Positions 1 through 9,152 are shown, numbered from the stretch's first letter. The stretch: DNA of 64,000 nt from Streptomyces sp. NBC_01197 (GCF_036010505.1 NZ_CP108569.1:4630001-4694000); one strand, 5' to 3'. Notes: generated by a model not told the origin, from the letters alone. Numbers and translations are program-made.

Positions 1-2139
1 CCGGGGGGCCGCGAGCCCACGGCCGATGAGGGCGTTCCCGCGGACCGGACCCCCTGGGCCGGGACCGACACCAATGCGGCGCCGGGTGGCCAGGACGGTT
101 CGGTTCCGCTGCCCGCGACCGTGTTCGCGCCGCCGCTTGCCGGTTCGGACGACGAGGAGGCCCCGCCGCCCGGTGTGGCGCCCGAGGCCAAGACGACGCT
201 GATGTCCGGTGGCAGCGGGCTGCCGAGGACGACCATCGCGCCCGCGCTGGACGGGTCCCAGCAGCCGCAGCCGCCGCATCAGCCGTCGACGGGGGGCCAG
301 CAGCCGCCGTCGCAACGGCAGCCGATGGGAGGTCAGCCGGGGCAGTCGTTGCCGCAGCCCCCGGCGCAGACGCTGCCGCCGGCCGCCGGTCAGGTTCCGG
401 GCCAGGGTGCCGGTGTGGGTCCCGGTCCTGGCCCCGCTGCCGGTCCCGGTGACATCGCCGACGCCGCGACCAGTAAGGCCACGGCGCCCCCACGGTCGGC
501 GCGCGGCAGTGGTGTGACCACTCCGCCCCCGCCTGGCGCCCCGGGCACCCCGGGTGCGCGGCCCGATGCGGCTCCGCCGCTGCCGCCGGGTGTTCCGGCC
601 GCTGGTTACGTACCTACGCAGCTGGTCTCGCAGCTCGGACCCGAAGGCCCGCAGCCGCCAGGACCGCCCGGCGCCCCGAGCGCGCCGCAGGCTCCCGGTC
701 AGCAGCCGCCCGGTCGGCCCGGCGTGCCGCCAGGGCCGCCGACGCCTCCGCCGCCCGGCGGAAGTGCCGGTGGGAGCACCGGTGGCGATGTGCACCACGC
801 GGCGACGATGCTGGCCGGACCGAGTCTGGGCGGCCAGGGCAGTCTGGGTGGCCCGGGCGGTTCCAGGCCTGCCGGTCCGCCCGGTGCGCCGCAGCCGCCG
901 GGTCCGCCCGGTGTGCCCGGCGCCGGTGTGCCGCAGCCGCCAGGTCCGCCGGGCCGGCCCGGCCAGGCCGGCCCGCAGGCGCCTCCGCCGCCCGGTGGGA
1001 GCGTCGGCGGGGGTGTGCACCAGGCGGCCACCATGCTGGCCGGTCCCGGGGGCACGCCGCCGCCCGGCCGGATGGCGCCTCCCGGTCCGGTGCAGCCGCC
1101 CGGTCACGTGCCGCCGCCGCAGGGTGCTTCGTACGGGTATCCGCAGCAGCCCCCCGGCGGGCTGCCGACGGTGGGCCCTGGCTACCAGGCGGTGCTGCGC
1201 TACCGCGCGCAGGACGGCTCCGAGCAGCAGCTCATCCGCCGCTCCGCGCCCGGCACCCCGCACCCCGAGTGGCAGATGCTGCACGAGCTGCGGGCCATGA
1301 ACGTGCCGCCGCAGCAGGTCATCGAGCTGCACACGGAGCTGGAGTCGTGCGAGCTGCCCGGTGGGTACTGCGCGCGGATGATCCGGGAGACCTGGCCGCA
1401 GGTCCGGATCACCAGCGTTGCCCCGTACGGCAGTGATCACGCCGGCCGCCAGCAGGGGATGCAGCATCTGCTGACCCATCAGGGCGAGTTGCACCAGGTC
1501 GCGGACGGACCGGCGCGGCCGGCGCCGGTGCGTGCTCCGCTGCCGGCGGTGCAGTCGGCGCCGCCGATCCCGCCGCAGGGTGTCGCGCACGAACTGGCGC
1601 AGGCCTTCGGACCGCAGGCCGTCTTCCGTTTCGATCAGCGGGCGGTGTCCCGTCAGGGTGTGCCGGACGTCGTGGCGCAGACACTGGTGTGGGCGGGGCT
1701 GCCGGTCGATTTCGGCCCGTTCTTCTGGGCGCAGGCGGTGCCGGGCCAGCCCGTTCCGACGCTGGCCGAGCTGGCCGCGCAGCGCCAGGTGCAGCCCGCG
1801 TCCGACGCGGGGTCGTATCTGGTGATGGGCTCCGACTTCGGGCGGGCGATCTGTGTGCAGTACGGCACGGCGAACATCGTGGCGGTGCCGGTGGAGGCGG
1901 GTCCTGGCGGCCGGCCGGTGGCGCCGCAGTTCGTGAACTCCGGGCTGCCCGAGTTCGTACGGTCGCTGGCGCTGCTGGGCCGGATGTGGCGGCTGCGCTT
2001 CGGCCTCACTCCGGAGCAGGCCGGCCGGTGGACGGTCGACTTCCAGGCGCAGTTGCTGATGCTGGATCCGGCGGCGCTCGGTTCGCCGGAGAGCTGGTGG
2101 TCGGTCCTGCTGGAGCAGATGTGGGACGGGCTGCTCTGA
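1..2139 (+). CDS. Deaminase-fold / SUKH-4 domain protein, 5' end outside window
   Basis: The frame is open from base 1, so the start lies upstream; the GTG at 121 is only an internal possibility. The visible N-terminal half (to about base 1170) is a Pro/Gly-rich low-complexity region holding two near-identical AATMLAGP blocks and a related TTLMSGG block. It is followed by a compact domain with HPEW, then HTELESC and a second Cys seven residues later (about bases 1260-1380). That is a His/Glu plus Cys..Cys layout seen in the bacterial toxin deaminase superfamily (XOO_2897/YwqJ-like). The C-terminal ~150 residues (GPFF..., VMGSDFGRAICVQYG, FVNSGLPEFVRSL) resemble the SUKH-4 immunity fold. Toxin-like and immunity-like domains in one chain suggest either a self-contained polymorphic-toxin derivative or a domesticated protein. 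The domain assignments are from memory of the families; catalytic competence is not shown. Confidence 0.6.
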   Translation, partial: PGGREPTADEGVPADRTPWAGTDTNAAPGGQDGSVPLPATVFAPPLAGSDDEEAPPPGVAPEAKTTLMSGGSGLPRTTIAPALDGSQQPQPPHQPSTGGQQPPSQRQPMGGQPGQSLPQPPAQTLPPAAGQVPGQGAGVGPGPGPAAGPGDIADAATSKATAPPRSARGSGVTTPPPPGAPGTPGARPDAAPPLPPGVPAAGYVPTQLVSQLGPEGPQPPGPPGAPSAPQAPGQQPPGRPGVPPGPPTPPPPGGSAGGSTGGDVHHAATMLAGPSLGGQGSLGGPGGSRPAGPPGAPQPPGPPGVPGAGVPQPPGPPGRPGQAGPQAPPPPGGSVGGGVHQAATMLAGPGGTPPPGRMAPPGPVQPPGHVPPPQGASYGYPQQPPGGLPTVGPGYQAVLRYRAQDGSEQQLIRRSAPGTPHPEWQMLHELRAMNVPPQQVIELHTELESCELPGGYCARMIRETWPQVRITSVAPYGSDHAGRQQGMQHLLTHQGELHQVADGPARPAPVRAPLPAVQSAPPIPPQGVAHELAQAFGPQAVFRFDQRAVSRQGVPDVVAQTLVWAGLPVDFGPFFWAQAVPGQPVPTLAELAAQRQVQPASDAGSYLVMGSDFGRAICVQYGTANIVAVPVEAGPGGRPVAPQFVNSGLPEFVRSLALLGRMWRLRFGLTPEQAGRWTVDFQAQLLMLDPAALGSPESWWSVLLEQMWDGLL

Positions 2140-2173
2140 CGTAGTCCCTGGCACGGCCCCTGCCGGGCCGTAC

Positions 2174-2208
2174 GAGGCGCCCGACCGCGAGCCGCGGCCG
2201 GGCGCCTC
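2174..2208 (+). terminator. Hairpin terminator after the SUKH-4 gene
   Basis: A perfect 10-bp stem (GAGGCGCCCG at 2174-2183 pairs with 2199-2208) lies 35 bases after the stop codon. There is no strong U-tract, which is usual in Streptomyces. The rest of the 340-base gap (to 2481) holds no gene I can support. Confidence 0.6.
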
Positions 2209-2481
2209 TGCTGTATGCGCGTACGTGAGGGGCGCCGGGGTCGGGGCGCGCGCGTAGGCCGGCCGTGTCTGTACGTGAGGTCCGTCCCTGAGCCGGGTAC
2301 GAGGGACCGAAATCAGCCGTCCCGGACGGCGGTGCCGACTTCCCGAGCCGGGTGACGCATCCTGGGTGGATGGGATGGGCGGAGTGTCGCGGTATGGGCA
2401 TTTCGCGATGATCTACGAAGATGTGCGCCGGGACGCGTGGGCGGCCCGTCGCACATCGTGTTCGAAGAGGGGCTTTGAAGG

Positions 2482-3378
2482 ATGAGTTCAGCAGCGGTGT
2501 CACCTCATGGCTTCACGGGCGTCCGGGGGCGTGGGTACCGGCCCGAGCAGGTCGACCGGTTCGTCGCGGAACTCTCGGAGGACCGCGACGGGGCCTGGGA
2601 GCGCGCGGCTCGGCTGACCGTCCTCACGAAGGAGATGGAGGCGACGTCCGCCGCGCTCGCCGAGCAGGTCGCCGCACTCGCACCGCAGACGTACGAGACG
2701 TTGGGGGAGCGGGCCCGGACGCTGATCACGCTGGTCACCGAGGAGGCTGCCGGGCTGCACAGTGAGGCGCTGGCGGCGGCCCAGCGGCTCCATGACGAGG
2801 CGGGCGCGGCGGAACGGGGGCTGCGGGACGCGGCGCGGGCAGACGCGGACGCGGCGCTGGCGGCGGCCGAGACGCATGCCCAGCGAGTGCTGGCCGCCGC
2901 GCAGGGTACGTCCGACGAGCTGCGGATCGGTTCGCGCAAGGACGCGAAGCAGTGGCGTGGTGAGGCGTTGGGTGTGCTGCGGGAGATGCGGGAGCGCACC
3001 TCGGCTGCGCTGGCGGAGCTGGAGAAGGAGCACGGCGAGCGCGCCGAAGCGGCTCAGCGTGAACTGGCCGCGAGGGAGGCCGACTTCGATGCGCGTCACG
3101 CGGATCTGATCGCCCGCGCCGAGGCCCGTCTGGCGGAGGCGCAGCGGGCGCTGTCGGTGACGGAGGAGACGGCGCGGCACGGCCAGGCGGAGGCGGAGGC
3201 GCAGGCGGCACAGCTGGTCTCGCACGCCCGGGCCCGCGCGGAGCGTACGGAGCGCGAGACGGAGCGGGTGCTTCGCGAGAACGGCGAGGCGCAGGACGAG
3301 CTGCGGGCGCACATGTCCCATGTGAGGAACAGCCTGGCCTCCCTGACGGGAAGGGCCCCGGCGACAGAGGGCAGCTGA
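2482..3378 (+). CDS. DivIVA/FilP-like coiled-coil protein
   Basis: 298 residues. The N-terminus (GFTGVRGRGYRPEQVDRFVA) matches the membrane-curvature/DivIVA-type N-terminal motif found in streptomycete cytoskeletal coiled-coil proteins, often annotated as cellulose-binding protein. From about residue 35 to the end the sequence is almost uninterrupted Ala/Glu/Arg heptad-like coiled coil with few helix breakers. ATG at 2482 has AGAGGGG about ten bases upstream. It is transcribed alone and closed by a strong hairpin. By family knowledge it probably organises apical growth or cell shape; the specific role is inference. Confidence 0.7.
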   Translation: MSSAAVSPHGFTGVRGRGYRPEQVDRFVAELSEDRDGAWERAARLTVLTKEMEATSAALAEQVAALAPQTYETLGERARTLITLVTEEAAGLHSEALAAAQRLHDEAGAAERGLRDAARADADAALAAAETHAQRVLAAAQGTSDELRIGSRKDAKQWRGEALGVLREMRERTSAALAELEKEHGERAEAAQRELAAREADFDARHADLIARAEARLAEAQRALSVTEETARHGQAEAEAQAAQLVSHARARAERTERETERVLRENGEAQDELRAHMSHVRNSLASLTGRAPATEGS

Positions 3379-3395
3379 CCGACGGCCATGCCCCC

Positions 3396-3448
3396 GGCCC
3401 CGGTGGTCCCTGCCCCCGCGGCGGGAGGGGGCAGGGACCGCCGGGGCC
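3396..3448 (+). terminator. Strong hairpin terminator after the coiled-coil gene
   Basis: A 22-bp stem with a single G.U pair (3396-3417 with 3427-3448) and a 9-base loop, starting 18 bases after the stop codon. It also sits at the 3' end of the convergent remnant at 3451-3720, so it may terminate both directions. Confidence 0.8.
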
Positions 3449-3450
3449 GG

Positions 3451-3720
3451 TCAGGGGCGGGTGAAGAGTTCGTCGGCCGAGCCGGCCGTCCAGGCCCCGT
3501 CCAGCCGGTCGGCGAGCGTGGCGAGGTCCGTGCACGCGGTGACACGGGCCGTGCCGCGGGGGAGACGGCGACACCGCGCCGCTCCAGCACCATCACCGCC
3601 GCCCCGGCCTGCGCTTCCGCGCGGCCTTCCTCGCGGACCTTCTTCGCGTCCTTCTTCGCGTCCTTCCTCGCGGACCTGGTGGGCGGCCTCGGACTGGAAG
3701 AAGTAACTCAGGGTGGTCAT
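3451..3720 (-). pseudogene. Decayed C-terminal tail of an Rpn/PD-(D/E)XK transposase-like protein
   Basis: The minus-strand frame starting at 3720 reads MTTLSYFFQSEAA followed by REEG repeats, the charged-repeat tail common to large streptomycete families of Rpn-like (recombination-promoting nuclease) proteins. Family-like sequence then continues in a second frame (VMVLERRGVAVSPAAR, about 3600-3553). It returns to the first frame for ARVTACTDLATLADRLDGA and the stop at 3451. That pattern implies two compensating one-base shifts, near 3640 and 3550. The roughly 200-residue nuclease domain expected upstream is absent. I read this as a truncated, frameshifted remnant; family identity is from recollection only. 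Confidence 0.5.
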
Positions 3721-3950
3721 CAGGTCTCTCCGGATCTGTCATATGAAGGCCATGCCTCAGGCGTGTGCCAGTGTGCTTTTCATGGCTCTTCCTCGCCTCA
3801 ATGGGTGCTGTCCACCCGCGAGTTGACAGCAGCAGCCCGCGGACGCGTTCCCCGTACACCCTTTCCGGCCGGGTGGAGGTCGCCCCTTGCGTCTCCAGCG
3901 GCGTCCGGGTCCAGCGTCCCCTGAGAGGCGGCGCTCCCCGGGGTGGAAAC

Positions 3951-3970
3951 CCCCTAGGGACCGACCCCTA
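3951..3970 (+). promoter_or_regulatory. Direct repeat CCCCTA, possible operator upstream of the ABC operon
   Basis: CCCCTA occurs at 3951-3956 and 3965-3970, 14 bases apart, with an 8-bp palindrome CCCTAGGG at 3952-3959, about 210 bases before the ABC ATPase start. Repeats of this kind can bind response regulators. No regulator is next to it, so the role is speculative. Apart from this and the remnant gene, 3721-4178 shows nothing else. Confidence 0.25.
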
Positions 3971-4178
3971 CTAACGGCCCGGGCGTGTTCGTCCGGCCGG
4001 AGGAGGTGGTGGGCCGGGCCGGTCCTTAGCGTTTGTCTATGGCCGCCCGCAGCGGTGGGGGTGGGGAAAACCCCAGGGCGGATGCGGCTACGCGCACCAG
4101 TGTGCTGCGCGCTCCGGATCGACAGACTTCAACCATGCCTGCTGACAAGCAGGGCGGAACCGAAATAGGAGACTTACC

Positions 4179-4967
4179 GTGACAACGGCTGTAACCATTC
4201 CCAGGCACGGGGGTACTGGAGGGCGTACGGCCGTTGCCGCGCGAGCGCGGCAGGTCGTCAAGGCTTACGGATCGGGTGAGACCCGGGTCGTCGCGCTCGA
4301 CCACGTCGATGTCGACATCGCCCGCGGCCAGTTCACCGCGATCATGGGCCCCTCTGGCTCAGGCAAGTCGACGCTGATGCACTGCCTCGCCGGTCTCGAC
4401 ACGGTGAGCGGCGGCCAGATCTATCTGGACGAGACCGAGATCACCGGGCTCAAGGACAAGAAACTCACGCAGCTGCGCCGGGACCGCATCGGCTTCATCT
4501 TCCAGGCGTTCAATCTGCTGCCCACCCTCAACGCCATCGAGAACATCACGCTGCCGATGGACATCGCGGGGCGCAGACCGGACGCGCAGTGGCTGCGGCA
4601 GGTGGTGGAGACCGTGGGTCTCGCGGACCGGCTCAAGCACCGGCCGACGCAGCTCTCCGGAGGCCAGCAGCAGCGGGTCGCCGTGGCGCGTGCCCTGGCC
4701 GCGCAGCCCGAGATCATCTTCGGTGACGAGCCGACCGGGAACCTCGACTCCCGTGCGGGCGCGGAGGTGCTGGGCTTCCTGCGCAAGTCGGTCTCCGAGC
4801 TGGGCCAGACCATCGTGATGGTCACGCACGACCCGGTGGCCGCCTCGTACGCGGACCGGGTGCTCTACCTCGCGGACGGCAGGATCGTGGACGAGATGTA
4901 CGGCCCGACGGCCGACCAGGTCCTCGACCGGATGAAGGACTTCGACGCGCGCGGGCGGACGTCATGA
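4179..4967 (+). CDS. ABC exporter ATPase, MacB/LolD type
   Basis: 262 residues. Walker A GPSGSGKST is at 57-65, the Q-loop Gln at about 109, signature LSGGQ at 159-163, Walker B IIFGDEP at 179-185 and the H-loop His at about 217. All key residues are present, so it should be an active ATPase. The GTG start at 4179 is preceded by AGGAG with 7-base spacing. The stop overlaps the start of the permease gene by ATGA, so the two are translationally coupled. Members of this family power FtsX-like permeases that extrude lipoproteins, peptides or antibiotics; the substrate is unknown. A close paralogue lies at 49480-50250 (minus strand), and both end with DARGRTS. Confidence 0.92.
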   Translation: MTTAVTIPRHGGTGGRTAVAARARQVVKAYGSGETRVVALDHVDVDIARGQFTAIMGPSGSGKSTLMHCLAGLDTVSGGQIYLDETEITGLKDKKLTQLRRDRIGFIFQAFNLLPTLNAIENITLPMDIAGRRPDAQWLRQVVETVGLADRLKHRPTQLSGGQQQRVAVARALAAQPEIIFGDEPTGNLDSRAGAEVLGFLRKSVSELGQTIVMVTHDPVAASYADRVLYLADGRIVDEMYGPTADQVLDRMKDFDARGRTS

Positions 4968-7537
4968 CCGTCTGGAAGACCTCGATGCGCAACTTCTTCG
5001 CGCACAAGGGACGGATGGCGCTCTCCGCCGTCGCGGTCCTGCTGTCGGTCGGCTTCGTGTGCGGCACGCTCGTCTTCACCGACACCATGAACGCCACGTT
5101 CGACAAGCTCTTCGCGGCCACCGCGTCGGACGTCACGGTCAGCCCCAAGTCCGCCAAGGGCACCGACAACAGCACCCAGAACGGCAAGCCGGATTCGCTG
5201 CCCGCCTCCGCGGTGCGGCAGGTCGAGAAGGCCGACGGGGTGCGGTCGGCGCAGGGCGGCGTCAGCAGCATGAACGTGACGGTCGTCAACAGCCACAACA
5301 AGGACATGGGCTCCAGCAGCGGCGCTCCGACGATCGCCGGCAACTGGACGACCGACGACAACAAGTCGATGGAGATCACCTCCGGCCACGCGCCGCACGG
5401 CGCCACAGAGGTGATGGTCGACGCGGACACCGCGAAGAAGCACCACCTCAAGCTGGGTGACGAGCTGCGCACGATCACCGTCAGCGGTGACATCAGGGCC
5501 CGGATATCCGGTATCGCCACGTTCAAGGTGACCAACCCCGGTGCGGCCGTCGTGTACTACGACACCGCCACCGCGCAGCGCGAACTGCTGGGCGGCCCAG
5601 GCCTCTTCACGAGCATCTCCGTCAACGCCGAGTCCGGGGTGAGCGATGCCCGGTTGAAGCAGAACGTGGAAGCGGTGCTGCACGGCCCGTACAAGTTCGA
5701 GACGCAGAAGGAGAACGCGGACGCCAACCGCTCGGAGGTCGGCTCGTTCCTCGACGTGATGAAGTACGCGATGCTCGGCTTCGCCGGAATCGCCTTCCTT
5801 GTCGGCATCTTCCTGATCATCAACACCTTCTCGATGCTGGTCGCCCAGCGCACCCGTGAGATCGGCCTGATGCGGGCCCTCGGCTCCAGCCGCAAACAGG
5901 TCAACCGCTCGGTGCTGGTCGAGGCGCTGCTCCTCGGTGTCTTCGGCTCGCTCCTCGGTGTCGGCGCCGGTGTCGGCCTGGCGGTCGGGCTGATGAAGGT
6001 GATGAGTTCCGTGGGCATGGACCTGTCCACGGAGGACCTGACGGTCAAGTGGACGACTCCGCTCGTCGGCATGCTGCTCGGTGTCATCGTGACGATCGTC
6101 GCCGCGTACATCCCGGCCCGCCGGGCCGGGAAGATCTCCCCGATGGCCGCGCTGCGGGACTCCGGTACGCCCGCCGACGGCAGCGCCGGCCGGCTCAGGG
6201 CGGCGATCGGCCTGGTGCTCACCGGAGGCGGTGCGGCGGCGCTGTTCGCCGCGGCCGCCGCGGACAAGTCCGGCCAGGGTTCGCTCTACCTCGGCGTGGG
6301 CGTGGTTCTCACGCTCATCGGCTTCGTGGTCATCGGCCCGCTCCTCGCGGGTGTCGTGGTCCGGGGGATCAGCGCGGTTGTGCTGCGGTTCTTCGGCCCG
6401 GTCGGGCGGATGGCCGAGCGCAACGCGCTGCGCAACCCGCGGCGTACGGGAGCGACGGGCGCCGCGCTGATGATCGGGCTCGCACTGGTCGCCTGTCTGT
6501 CGGTCGTCGGCTCGTCGATGGTGGCCTCGGCCACCGATGAGCTCGACAAATCGGTCGGCGCGGACTTCATCGTCCAGAGCGGCAGCGGCCAGCTGATCGT
6601 GCCGCAGGCCCAGAAGGCACTGGAAGCGACGCCGGGCATTGAGCACGTCACCAACTACAAGGCGGTCGACTCCAGGCTGACCGCGCCCGACGGGAAGAGC
6701 GAGGACGAGTCAGTCATCGCGGCCGACCCGACGTACTCGCAGGACCTGCGGCGCGAGACCGTGTCGGGCGACCTCTCGGCGGCGTACGGCAAGGACGCCA
6801 TGTCCGTCGGTGACGCCTACGCCAAGAAGCACCACATCAAGGTCGGCGACACCATGTCCGTCGCGTTCAAGGGCGGCCGGACGGCGAAGCTGAGGATCGC
6901 GGCCATCACCTCGGACGATACGAGCGTCGACAAGGGCGCGATGTATCTGAACATCACGACGGCCGCGCGGTATGTGCCCGCAGCCAAGATGCCGCCGAAC
7001 GTCATCATGTTCGCCAAGGCCAGGGACGGCCAGGAGAAGGCGGCCTACGCCGGGCTGAAGAAGTCCCTGGCCAAGTACCCGCAGTACAAGGTGCAGGACC
7101 AGACCGACTTCAAGCAGGATCTGAAGGACCAGATCGGGCAGCTGCTCAACATCGTCTATGCGCTGCTGGCCCTGGCGATCATCGTCGCGGTGCTCGGTGT
7201 GGTGAACACGCTGGCCCTGTCCGTCGTCGAGCGGACCAGGGAGATCGGCCTGATGCGGGCGATCGGCCTCTCGCGCCGGCAGCTGCGCCGGATGATCCGG
7301 CTGGAGTCGGTGGTCATCGCGCTCTTCGGTGCGCTGCTCGGCCTGGGGCTCGGGATGGGCTGGGGCACATCGGCCCAGAAGATCCTCGCCCTGGAGGGCA
7401 TGGGGGTCCTGGAGATCCCGTGGCCCACGATCATCACGGTCTTCGTCGCCTCGGCGTTCGTGGGCCTGTTCGCCGCCCTGATCCCGGCGTTCCGGGCGGG
7501 CCGGATGAACGTGCTGAACGCGATCGCGACCGACTGA
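4964..7537 (+). CDS. ABC exporter permease, FtsX/MacB type (two FtsX domains)
   Basis: 857 residues, consistent with the two-FtsX-domain actinobacterial form. An N-terminal membrane anchor (about residues 18-38) is followed by an extracytoplasmic MacB-PCD-like region. Then come three membrane helices around residues 265-390 with the TREIGLMRALGSS coupling motif, two further helices (about 410-475), a second extracytoplasmic domain, and the second FtsX domain (about 725-855) with ERTREIGLMRAIGLS. It ends RAGRMNVLNAIATD. ATG overlaps the ATPase stop. It forms the membrane half of the exporter; both FtsX modules are intact. Substrate unknown. A paralogue (841 residues) is at 46860-49385. The 221 bases after it carry no clear hairpin. 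Confidence 0.92.
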   Translation: MTVWKTSMRNFFAHKGRMALSAVAVLLSVGFVCGTLVFTDTMNATFDKLFAATASDVTVSPKSAKGTDNSTQNGKPDSLPASAVRQVEKADGVRSAQGGVSSMNVTVVNSHNKDMGSSSGAPTIAGNWTTDDNKSMEITSGHAPHGATEVMVDADTAKKHHLKLGDELRTITVSGDIRARISGIATFKVTNPGAAVVYYDTATAQRELLGGPGLFTSISVNAESGVSDARLKQNVEAVLHGPYKFETQKENADANRSEVGSFLDVMKYAMLGFAGIAFLVGIFLIINTFSMLVAQRTREIGLMRALGSSRKQVNRSVLVEALLLGVFGSLLGVGAGVGLAVGLMKVMSSVGMDLSTEDLTVKWTTPLVGMLLGVIVTIVAAYIPARRAGKISPMAALRDSGTPADGSAGRLRAAIGLVLTGGGAAALFAAAAADKSGQGSLYLGVGVVLTLIGFVVIGPLLAGVVVRGISAVVLRFFGPVGRMAERNALRNPRRTGATGAALMIGLALVACLSVVGSSMVASATDELDKSVGADFIVQSGSGQLIVPQAQKALEATPGIEHVTNYKAVDSRLTAPDGKSEDESVIAADPTYSQDLRRETVSGDLSAAYGKDAMSVGDAYAKKHHIKVGDTMSVAFKGGRTAKLRIAAITSDDTSVDKGAMYLNITTAARYVPAAKMPPNVIMFAKARDGQEKAAYAGLKKSLAKYPQYKVQDQTDFKQDLKDQIGQLLNIVYALLALAIIVAVLGVVNTLALSVVERTREIGLMRAIGLSRRQLRRMIRLESVVIALFGALLGLGLGMGWGTSAQKILALEGMGVLEIPWPTIITVFVASAFVGLFAALIPAFRAGRMNVLNAIATD

Positions 7538-7758
7538 CGCGGCGCGGGTGCGTCTCTGTTCCGGGCCAGGCTCGGTACGGAATGCCGGTACGGGATGCCC
7601 GTCCGGAATGACCGGGTCCGCTGACCGGGGGGCCGGGGGTACGGGGGCGGGCGGCGGGGGACAACGGGGGTACGGGGAAGGATTCAGCCCCGGTGGACGC
7701 CAGGCGCGTCGGCCGGGGCTGGATCGTGTCCGCTGCCACGCATCTCCACCGGAGAGCA

Positions 7759-8286
7759 TCAACCGGGCGGAGGTGACGACCGGGGCGAGGTGGCCGGGGC
7801 GGTGGGCGTCTCCCTCACCGTGCTGGCGGACGTGGCGCCGGACGGGCGGGACGGTGAGGCCGAGCCGGACCCCATGGACGGGCCCGGGCGCTCGCTGCCG
7901 GCGGAGTGGCGGGGGCTCGGCGGCGCGGCGGGGAGCGCGGGAGGGCCGGGCTGGAGCTGCAGCAAGGCCGCCACGACCCCGCTCGCCAGGACGCACACGG
8001 TGCCGGCGGCGGCCGACGCCAGGACCCGGCGCCTGCGTCCGGCGCCCCGCGCCGAGATGTACGCGGCGGGTGCGGGTGCGGCTGTCCGGCCCGCCGACTC
8101 GGCGGCCTGTTTCATCGCACGGGCCAGAGCGTGATCGGACCTGTGAGCCGACCGGTCGATGGACCTGTCACCGGACCCGTCAGCGGACTCGCAGGGGGAC
8201 GCCCAGTCGGATGTGCGGCCGGACGTGCCGTCGGATCCACGGCCGGGCCCGTTCTCGTACGCGGGCTGGTACTCGGTCTCAGACAC
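7759..8286 (-). CDS. Probable membrane partner (anti-sigma-like) of the SigE-type sigma factor
   Basis: 175 residues. The first ~75 residues are hydrophilic and probably cytoplasmic, rich in Ser/Asp/Arg (SDRSIDRSAHRSDHALARAM). One transmembrane helix follows at about residues 87-110 (VLASAAAGTVCVLASGVVAALL), and the Pro/Ser/Gly-rich tail is probably outside. Its ATG lies 8 bases inside the 3' end of the sigma gene, so translation is coupled. By position and topology it may bind and restrain the sigma factor. No zinc-binding HxxxCxxC anti-sigma motif is present, so this is inference. The codon composition is very G+C-rich and the tail is low complexity. Confidence 0.55.
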   Translation of the reverse strand: MSETEYQPAYENGPGRGSDGTSGRTSDWASPCESADGSGDRSIDRSAHRSDHALARAMKQAAESAGRTAAPAPAAYISARGAGRRRRVLASAAAGTVCVLASGVVAALLQLQPGPPALPAAPPSPRHSAGSERPGPSMGSGSASPSRPSGATSASTVRETPTAPATSPRSSPPPG

Positions 8287-8770
8287 CGTGTTCCTCCTCG
8301 GAGAGATGCGGCGCGAGCGAGGCGCGGGCGCGGGAGAGATGGGTCTTGACGGTTCCCGCCGATATCCCCGTCTCGGCGGCCACCTGCTCGACCGTGAGGT
8401 CGCACACGTAGTGCAGGACCGCCACCCGCCGCTGCCGCTCGGTCAGCTGCCGCAGCGCGGACACCATCGCGACGGTGCCCGGATCGGGCTCGGGCACGGT
8501 CGCGGGGCGGGTGTCGCTGTGCCGGCGCCAGGCCTCGGCGCTCCGGCCACGCCTGCGCCAGCGGCTCACCGCGAGCCGCCAGGCCACGGTCCGTATCCAC
8601 GCCTCGGGGCCGGCGTCCCGGTAGAGCGCGGAGCGCCGGCCCCAGGCCCGTACGAATGCCTCCTGCACCACGTCCTGGGCCTCATGGAGGTCGCCGGTCA
8701 TCAGGTAGACCTGTCCCACCAGCTGTTTCGCGGAGTGAGCGTAGAACTCCTCGAACTCCTCGACGGTCAT
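8279..8770 (-). CDS. SigE-family ECF RNA polymerase sigma factor
   Basis: 163 residues. Region 2 is at about residues 10-75 (TGDLHEAQDVVQEAFVRAWGR, then WIRTVAWRLAVSRWRRR). Region 4 is at about 100-150 (LTERQRRVAVLHYVCDLTVEQVAAETGISAGTVKTHLSRAR), including a helix-turn-helix. The length and missing region 3 fit the SigE subgroup of extracytoplasmic-function sigma factors common in Streptomyces. The downstream gene starts before the stop codon of this one, so its product is the likely regulator. Divergent from mfd across a 382-base gap. Target promoters cannot be read from this window. Confidence 0.9.
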   Translation of the reverse strand: MTVEEFEEFYAHSAKQLVGQVYLMTGDLHEAQDVVQEAFVRAWGRRSALYRDAGPEAWIRTVAWRLAVSRWRRRGRSAEAWRRHSDTRPATVPEPDPGTVAMVSALRQLTERQRRVAVLHYVCDLTVEQVAAETGISAGTVKTHLSRARASLAPHLSEEEHGV

Positions 8771-8817
8771 GCGGCTCCCAGGCGTGGACAGATCTCAGAT
8801 CTCAGACGTGGACGGGT

Positions 8818-8879
8818 CACGGGCAGGTCATCGGGCAGGGTCATCGGACAGGAGGCAGCGGGCAGCGGGCAGGTCATTG
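8818..8879. repeat. Degenerate GGGCAGGTCAT-type repeats between sigma gene and mfd
   Basis: Near copies of GGGCAGGTCATCGG, GGGCAGGGTCATCGG and GGGCAGGTCATTGG lie in a row, with short GGCAGC units between them. A CAGATCTCAGATCTCAGACG repeat lies just upstream (8791-8810). The 382-base divergent region (8771-9152) presumably carries promoters for both genes. I could not assign convincing -35/-10 boxes. Confidence 0.4.
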
Positions 8880-9152
8880 GCCCCGGACCGGTCTGGTCTC
8901 ATGGATGAATACGACGGAGAGGCCGGTCCGGTTGACAGGGGAAGCCGACTTCTTCGTGAAGTCGTACGCTGGAGAGCCCCCGGCCCGTAGGACGTGTCGG
9001 GCCCTTCGCGTTGCACACCGCACCATCCGAACCGTCCGTACCGCCTGAACGATCCGCACCCCCTGAGTATCCGCACCACCACGGCAACACCCCCGACCGC
9101 CCCTGCCCGCCACCATCTGATCTCCGGATCCACCGGACGGAAAGCGTTCTTC

